This document shows positions 56,739 through 64,000 of a DNA stretch of 64,000 nt, piece by piece; the first letter of the stretch is position 1; each line of letters opens with the position of its first letter. Below the pieces are notes generated by a model. It was not told the origin of the DNA and did not search any database. It saw only the letters and a list, made by a program, of their open reading frames with translations. The translations under genes were made by a program, and so were the position numbers. Source of the DNA: Struthio camelus (taxonomy: Eukaryota; Chordata; Aves; Struthioniformes; Struthionidae); assembly GCF_040807025.1 (NCBI RefSeq), contig NC_090982.1, positions 77,913,931-77,977,930 on the forward strand. The letters are read 5' to 3'.

Positions 56739-57621
56739 ATAAAAAAAAGCAGCAATGCAAACTCAACACATCTGAACAAGAAAGCGCCCACCCTGGGCTC
56801 CCCCTTCCCTCCTGCTCGCTTGGGCTTTGGCCTGGCAGCAGGCACAGAGAGATGCTGGCCCAGCTCCACGCGGGTCTGTGGGACAGCCAAGACCTACATC
56901 CCGAGCAGGGTGCAGGGGGACGGGAGGAACCGTCACCAAGCGCTTGGAGCTCAGCGTTTTCGTTTGGCACAGATGATGCTCGGTTGTAGTCTTGGCACCG
57001 GAGAGCGGACCGCAGTAGGACTAGGTACCATGGTCCCAGGTTACAAACAGTCCAGCTACAGTGGCCACTGTGTGCAGAAGCGATCCCTTTGCCATACACA
57101 CAGTTTCCTTGGCACCTCGGTACAGCCGGGACCCCGAACAGCAGCAAGTATCAAAGAGGAGAAGAGGAAAATAACATCGGAGGGGGGTGTGTGTGTGAGG
57201 TCGTGTAAAGTCCTATTTACACTGTGTTTAAATCCCTACGAGTCCATCCTCTAGTCAGAAAGTTGGCTTCAAAAGCAGGTGACATAAAAACGACAAAGTG
57301 ATGTACCTCCCTGGGCAAACAGCCCATGCCACTCGCTTGTGCAAGGCAGAAAAGCTGGACCTCTAGAAAACAAAGAAAAAAGGCTGGCAGCTAAGAGGGC
57401 CGTGAAGGGCTGGGCAGGAGCCCGCGCTCGCGACCTCTCCACTGCTGGAGTAGAAAACAGGCCAAGAGGGGCAGGCAGGAGGGTGAGTTGGACAGGACCT
57501 TGGGGGAAGGAAGGTGGGTTTTTTTGCATTTGAAAGTGCTCTGGCACCTCTGCTCCGCACAGGTCGGATGCTGTGGCACGTGCGTTTGGAGTATTGCTGC
57601 TTGGAGAAGAGTCCCCGGGCT

Positions 57622-60600
57622 CTAGGAGCACGGGAGGTGTTGCTTGAGGATCTGTCTCGTCTGGGGGGCTATTCTGTCCGGGAAGCGGATTTTGAACTCC
57701 ACGATCAAGTCTCCTCGCTGGGTGGGGGCCTTGGGGAAGGGCAGCCCTTCCCCGCGCAGTCTCTTCACTGTGCCCGGCTTGATGATGTCGTTGCAGGGCA
57801 GCGGGATCACCCTCCCGTCGATGGTGGGAATGTTCACGGTGCAGCCACACAAGGCCTGCGAGGGAGAAAAGCGACATGCCGTGAGCCGGGCTGCCTGTCC
57901 TCCCAGGCCCTTAGCCCCTTCGCTCCCCCCAGACACCGCGGAGTAGTGATGCTGGCCTTGCCTGCGTGGGAATCGCCAGCTACGGCTCCCAAGGGTTTAT
58001 CAAGAGAGCCCTGAGCTGCCCCCCGGCATGGGGGGGGGGCACCAGTGGGCACAACCGGCTCAGCCCTGCGGGGTTCAGCCCTCTCCCTTCCCAACACTCC
58101 CAAACAGCTGGGGGAGTCTCCAAGCAGGCAAGAGATGAGAGACAAGCCGTATTTATTTACCTCTCAGAAATCACGCCTGAACCAGAGTAGCCTGGTCCAG
58201 CGTGACCTCCCAAAGCATCCTGCCTGCCCAGGGCTGCGGCAGTGCAGAGCCACCCCAGGACCGACCGCAACCCCAGGACGCTCACAGCCACCACCCTGAA
58301 CCCAGCAGACGCTTTGGCTCGCCCCGTGGCACGTCGCGGTGGGGAACACCTCGCGCTGATGGAGCGGGACGGCCTGGGAAGAGCCTCCAGCTCCCGTGGG
58401 GCTGGAGCAGAGCTCCGGGATGGGGACATCCCCGTGCCCGCATTGCTGAGCAGCGGGAAACATGCTGCATCCCTGCATTAGACACTCCCTGGATTATACT
58501 GCCTGGCTCTGATCTCACCCCCAGCTCCCAGGGTTAGCAGCACAGCTCATGCTCACTGGTGCAAGCCCAGGTCTCCTCTGGTCCTAACCTCCTTGCGCTG
58601 GGTGCCACGAGGTGCCAGGAGCTGTGCAGGAGAGGGTCATCCTGGCCTTGCTTGGGGGGGGGAAGGATGCCTGCTCCCCATCTACTGTGCTTCCCAGGAG
58701 ACACTGCCAGCAAACGACCCGGGACTCGCAGCAACAGAGCAGGTTAAATTTAGCCCCCCCCACCCCGGCCTCTTCACCCAATCTGGGGGGGGGGGGAAGG
58801 ACCGAAAATCCAGCTGAGATCATCGGATGCTTCTGTGGTTCATCAGCTGTCGCCCTTCGCAGCCCGGCAACTCTGCCTGGCACTGCGGGTTATCTATAGC
58901 ACAGGCTGCGGCTCCCCTGCCAACAGCCTCCAAAAGGTTATACCGGGCGCGAGACAGCGGTGCGGCTGCGGCGCGACGCTGAGGTTTCCTGGAAGCCAGG
59001 GCTCCGGAGGGTCTGTTCCCTGCTGCAGGTCCCCGCGCAGGCGAAGGGTCGAGTTACAGCATCGCACTACTGCCCGCCGGCTATTTTTACCTGCCGGCAG
59101 CCCAAGAAGGAAGCTGCAGTGAGACAACCCCCCCTGCCCGTCCCGGCCCCCCGGGCCGTGCGCCCTGCCTCCCCACGCTCCTCCATGGCGCAGGGCTGCC
59201 GAGCGCAAGCCCCCGGCCATGGGGGCGGCTTGACCCAAGAGCTGATTTCCCGGGCTGCCAGCCCTGCACCCGTCCACGTGGCCGGGTGCTGCCTCCTGCA
59301 GCAGCCGGGGAAGCGGGTGCTGCCCGGCAGCCGCAAGCCAGCCCGCATTAGCGAGGCCACGTGACCTGGGAATGCAGCAAGAAAATCCTTGTGTCCTTAA
59401 ATAACTCAGACAGCTCTGCCATACGCGTGGGCAGCACCGTCTCCAGGCTTTCAGCAAGGGAGAAAGGCTGCCGCTAACAAGAGGGCTGCGGAGCGATACT
59501 TCTGGAAGGGGCGGATTTGCTGGGGATAAAGCTGCCAGGCGCTAGCGGTTCAGCTTCCCAGGAGAGGGGTTGGCGCAGGCTCGTCCCGTGCGCTGCACGC
59601 AAAGCGCTCGCCCCCCCCACCCCGAGCTGCCTCCCGGGGTACAGCCCCTCGTGTCCCCAAGAGACACCCCGCAAAGGAAAGGGAGGAGGAAGCGACTGGC
59701 GGTTTTGGGGGTGCTCGCAGGTGCCCACTGGCACATACTGCAGAGGGCTGCACGAGTCCAGGTGTGCTGCAGAAAAGACATCGCCGGTTGAGGAATGGCA
59801 AGCAGAAAGGGAAAGCAAGGGGTGGGTGGCGGACACAGCAGTTAGGCCTCAGGTTTCCAGCCAAGAGGGCCAAGGTAACACTGTCCTTTTATTTGCAGCA
59901 GAAAAGCCAAAGGCAAACTGAGGTGCTGCTTTTGCTATGGAGGAGACAGGTCATTCTCAGGGCAGCCACCTTCTCTGCAAGCCACCATGCTTCTGCAACG
60001 TGATGGTGCGTTGCGCTTGAGGAGTGCGGCGGGCAGCCGCCCGCACGCTCTCCTCTGATCAGTCCTCACAGCAACACGGCCAGCGGGAAGCTGGGCGGCT
60101 GTTTCAGCTTCCAGAATGAGCTTTTGAGACCAAAATAGGCCAGCAGAAGTGTGATTGGCATTTTTGCATCCAGCACCAAGGGACAGGGCTGGAAAAGTCG
60201 AAGCAGAGAGCCCTCTGCCATGCTCACGGTGCGGGCATTGCACGTCAGCAACATGTTTGCCCTGAAAAGCTGAGGAATGTTAGCAGAAACAGGCAGCAAC
60301 AGTGAAGACAGGCAGGATCTTAACGTTTCCTTCCTAGAGCCAAGACACACCAATTAGAGGCAACTGCTCCTCCACCGTATGTTCTTGTTTTTAATTTTTC
60401 TTGCCCAACTTCACTGGCATTTAAGGAATTGGTTGTTGAAATAATACCAGTGACCGCAAGCAGGAGCGTGGATCACGGTGATACGCCAGCATGCAGCGCT
60501 CCACCGTAACTCAGGGAGCTGCTCTGCCTCCTGGAAAGAGGCTCCGTTTACCCCTAGGTATTAAATCAAAGTAAGTTCGAGAGCTAAGCTACGAGTGCAG

Positions 60601-63600
60601 AAATTTATCTAGGTCAGCAGTGGGCCCTCCTCTGCTTGCAGTGAAGCCACAGGAGGATTTTGCCACTGGCAGCAGTGGCACTCCAAGAGCGTTTCAGCAA
60701 GGCTGGAGTGTGGATGCTTCAAGGAAGGTGACGCCAGGTAAAGGATGCAAAGTAGGCAGCTCCCAAGGGCAGGCGTTAGGCACGCAGCCGAGCGGATGTA
60801 ACATCTCCATAAAGGCCCCTTCCGGCAGCGCTGCCTGAAGATCTGCCTCCCAGGAGACACAGGCTTTTGCAGCTGTTGGCATAGCAGTGTCACTCCTCCT
60901 TCCCTCGGCTCCCACTGCGGCGCGTGCCTGTAATTTTAAGAATGGACACTTCCCTGCAGCCCACCTGCCTCTGGGGAAGCCCTCTTCCACCACACGCTTC
61001 TGCAGTGCTGAGCCAGCAGATCCCACCGGGCAGCAACTACCCCGTGCTGTCCTGGCCAAGGGGATGTGGTGCCGAAAGGGATGAGGACATGAGCTCTGGA
61101 AATGCCTGGGCTCAGAGAGTGGAAGAGTCGCACCCTGGCCCTCAATGTGCCACAAGGCAGCTTGTCCTTTGGGATCTCCTTGCCTTCATCTGCACCCTGA
61201 CCAAACCATTGCTTGAGGCAGTCTAGGGTTACAAGTTTACAGCTGCTAGGTTCTGTAGGTCAAGTGACTGCTGGAAGGCCAGTACCTGCCTGGACCATGC
61301 TCTGGAGGGGTCCATGGGATCAAAGAGAAGGAGGATGGTCTCCAGGTTCCCTGTGGGAGTGCTGGAGCCGGACGAGTTCCTACCAGAGAGTGGACAGGTG
61401 TCCAGGTTCAGCATTGCCTGCTCCTGCTCAACTTTGAGAAGGAGCCCGTGAGGAAGCATTGCGAAACGGATGCTGCACTGCCAGTGCTCCAGTCACCCCT
61501 GTCCTGCTCCTAGGCACTCACTGCTCCCTGCCTGAGCAGGGCCATGGCAGCGAGCGTTACCACCCTTGGCAGCAGGGTGCTGGCAAGAGGTCTCCGGCAG
61601 GACTGTGAATCAGATCACAGCCCCAAACGCCTCCCAGATCTGCCTGTTCGTACCACACTGTGCTGCTCTCTCGTGGCAGCTGAAAAGATGAAAGCTAAAG
61701 CTAAAAAAGACAGACTCGCAAAGAAGAACAGTGCAAGGAGAGCACTCAAGGCTACAGTTGTAGGCTAGGTGATGAAGAGGTCTGTGATTTATTCCGTCAC
61801 AAACCGAGATCGTGGCATACGGAGTCGGGGAGATCCTGGCATCTGCTCATGCTTCAGAGCACTTAAGCTACTTCTTCTCAAGGAAGATAAAAGCAGCAAA
61901 GCATTATCCTGCCCTGGCAAACAGAAGGATGGGGATGGCAGCCAGGCCAGCAGCTCCCTACGGATCTCCAGTGAGTTCAGTTTGTGATGAGGGCGTGCAG
62001 AGAACAGGAGCTCCAGCTCAAAGAAAGAGATCAGGAATTTGCCTGGACCAGCAATTTCCACTAGTCTCTGTTTGTGACTGCATCATGCAAACCGAATGCC
62101 AACACACGCCTTGTTTATGGGCAGCTGGAGAGAGATCACAAGTAACCTGTGGGTAAGACGTAGCTGGGGAACTACTTGGTACGGCACAGCAGCTACTTCC
62201 CCCGGCCCCACCATCAGCAATTTTGGCAGGTCTCTGCACTAGCACATGGAGCCAGAATAGTTTTCTTAGGGCTGCATGCTCAAAGGCCAACTCTGAGAGT
62301 CCTTCCTAGTCTAGGTTGCTACCTGAGCAGCAAATGATCCTGGACTAACATAGACTGGACATCAGGACAGCCAGCTTGGGGTTAATTTTACAGATATGGG
62401 AATGCACAGAAGGAAACATCTGAGATATGGCATGCATGCCTCCATAAATAATGCAGCCTCTCCCAAGTATTTCTGGAGTGGTCAGCAGAGCCAGCCACCA
62501 CAGGAATAAACCTCTTTACTTGAATCCCTTTGCACTGTGAAGGAAATTCAACTCCCAAGTCTACAGGTTACCTTGAGATGAGTTTGCTTTAGTGTAGGTT
62601 TTGCATCCAGCTCTTCCTGACCCACTTGGTTCCCCCTTGCTCCCAGGACACCTGGCCATAGCCCTAGCAAAGATGCAGAGCCATCGCAAAGCTCTTCTGA
62701 CTTGCTGGCGCACTAAAGAGCTCACGTTTCCCTACCCCAGGTCTGGCCCATTGAGCTGATTTCTATTAAATGCATCTGAGAACACAAATCTATCTTTGAA
62801 ACAAAAATCAATTCATTAAGAAGACAGACAGCGTCTACAGTCTGAAAGGAACAGCAAATGGCAGCTGCCAAAAATGTCAACGTTAAATGCAGCTGCCAGC
62901 TGGCATTTATTAAAAGGTAGTTAGACAGCAGCAGTGAACGGCACATCTTGTACTTGGGTAATCTCCCCTTCCTCTCCCATCCTTGCACAGTTTGAGGCTC
63001 TGATGCAGCAAGTCTCACTGTGACCTCCAGGACCGATAGCCTGAGTGTGCTGGATTTTGCTCACAGCCAGGCTTTCCTGAATATTTTATTTATTGCCCTC
63101 TATCTAGAGAAGCCAGAACCAAAGAAAACAGCTGGTTTTGGATCCAGGACGATTACTACAGCAGGCTCAGCTATGTGAACAACTAGGGACCAGACACAAG
63201 TCAGCCAACTTGTTTTTTCTCTTGTTTCTACAGAGGATCTGGGTTGTCTTCCGCATGTGAATACCCAATGTTGAAATAGAAGGATGGAACATATGGGGAA
63301 AGGGGGAAATGGATAAATACCACATGTATTTGCTCAAGAAGCAAGGTGCATCAGCAGGGACTGCAGTATCCCATATCGTACACTCAGCAGAAAGGTTGAG
63401 CAGCTCTCCAAAACAGCTCTCCCATCTTGGCCCCATGTGCAATGACCCAGTACCACCTCCCACCCTGTAGGATTTCCCACTGACACCCACCTCTTTAAGA
63501 CTGATGTTTGCAGTGTAGACCACGTTTGTCCCATCTCTCTTGAAGTGTGAGTGAGGCTTGTCCTTGAGGATGAAGACGATGTCAGCAGGGATGTTGTCCG

Positions 63601-64000
63601 GGGTGGCGTCCCCTTCTTTGGGGAATGTGATTTTGGTTCCCTCCTTCCACCCCCGTTTGATGACAATGTTTAGGATCTTATCCTCTGTCCGCATGGTCCG
63701 GCCATCAGCGTTGAGCCTCCTGCGGGTGATCTTCATCCTCTTGGTGGAGCCGTGGTAGATCTCTTCCAGGGACACCTTGAGCTCATGGATGACAGGTGGG
63801 TCTTGGACCTTCCTCCGCGTGTGCAGGGACTCCTGGTGCCGCCGGTGAACCCCGTTAATGCCATTGAAACCAAACCGGCCAAAGGCACTGAAAGGGTCAT
63901 CATCGTCATCAATATCCATGTCTTCCTGGTCAAAGCCATTGAACACTCGGGAGCGGCTGCTAGCAAAGAAGATATCGAAAGGGTTGGAGCCTCCAAAGAA
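57622..64000 (-). CDS. DNAJB5: DNAJB5, class B Hsp40 co-chaperone (3' part; 5' end off window)
   Basis: DNAJB5 delivers clients to Hsp70 and stimulates its ATPase. Two coding exons are in view on the minus strand: 63491 to beyond 64000 (170 codons, frame starting at 64000) and 57622-57855 (77 codons plus TAG), joined in phase 0 across a 5.6 kb intron. The 247 residues match the central and C-terminal parts of human DNAJB5 (348 aa in the common isoform); the J domain and most of the G/F region lie off the right edge. The first exon starts FFGGSNPFDIFFASSRS, has an acidic DIDDDDD stretch and then C-terminal domain I (VHELKVSLEEIYHGSTKRMK). The last exon opens ALCGCTVNIPT and ends KQHLPCS. The Cys-Gly-Cys pair appears to correspond to the redox-active cysteines reported in mouse DnaJb5, which control HDAC4 location. 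Family members DNAJB1 and DNAJB4 are less likely given the SNPFDIFFASSRS and C-terminal matches. Confidence 0.95.
62800..62945. promoter_or_regulatory. Candidate conserved intronic element with three CAGCTG E-boxes
   Basis: Inside the last DNAJB5 intron an AT-rich stretch carries three CAGCTG E-boxes at 62862-62867, 62890-62895 and 62897-62902. The last two nearly abut, and the cluster is flanked by AAATG/CATTTA and TTAATGA-type words. Such clusters can be bHLH-bound enhancers in muscle or neural tissue. The call rests on motif density only; conservation was not tested. Confidence 0.35.

Larger units (their letters stand above)
55635..57621 (-). other. DNAJB5: DNAJB5 3' UTR (about 2 kb)
   Basis: Minus-strand sequence between the DNAJB5 stop (57622-57624) and its poly(A) signal (55651-55656). 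No alternative coding is visible. It carries a GATA/ATCT microsatellite at 56706-56738 and A/T homopolymer runs near the end. The length is inferred from the first good AATAAA on the minus strand; earlier sites could also be used. Confidence 0.65.

Noticed and set aside
61544-61768. Lys-rich plus-strand frame in the DNAJB5 intron (MKAKAKKDRLAKKNSARR)
   Set aside because: It comes from a purine-rich stretch. It has no recognised similarity, promoter or splice context, and is only 74 codons long.

Overview
The window is vertebrate nuclear DNA, most likely from a bird and in any case from a sauropsid. Coding sequence is split into GT-AG exons that rebuild proteins very close to vertebrate orthologues. 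Two decayed CR1-type LINE 3' ends, the retroposon typical of birds, turtles and crocodilians, lie in introns. Promoters are TATA-less CpG islands. I cannot name the species from sequence alone.

Layout, left to right: PIGO (plus strand; the 5' part, roughly 214 residues, lies off the window; coding 791-9304); a 5 kb spacer; FANCG (plus, complete, 14 exons, 14721-25005, 643 aa); a 3.5 kb spacer ending in the VCP promoter; VCP (plus, complete, 17 exons, 28554-50302, 806 aa); a 5 kb GC-rich spacer with a 17-bp minisatellite; and DNAJB5 (minus, last two coding exons only, 57622-64000 and beyond). This is the mirror image of the human 9p13 order DNAJB5-VCP-FANCG-PIGO, so the block is a conserved synteny group. 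The three plus-strand genes run head to tail, and VCP and DNAJB5 converge.

The genes are housekeeping or stress-related. PIGO adds ethanolamine phosphate to the GPI anchor in the ER. FANCG is a TPR scaffold of the Fanconi anaemia core complex. VCP/p97 is the hexameric AAA+ segregase of ERAD and chromatin extraction. DNAJB5 is a class B Hsp40. VCP is known to remove modified Fanconi proteins from chromatin, so FANCG and VCP are linked by pathway as well as by position, but nothing here shows shared regulation.

The less ordinary material is noncoding: a run of eight CCAAT boxes before VCP, an inverted pair of E2F-type sites bracketing two CCAAT boxes before FANCG, an indel-free 18-unit 17-bp array, a CT microsatellite that is the polypyrimidine tract of a PIGO exon, twin UGUA elements before the DNAJB5 poly(A) signal, an E-box cluster in the last DNAJB5 intron, and a speculative antisense transcript between FANCG and VCP. 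I found no clear new gene system. The FANCG N-terminus lacks the serine at residue 7 known from human FANCG.
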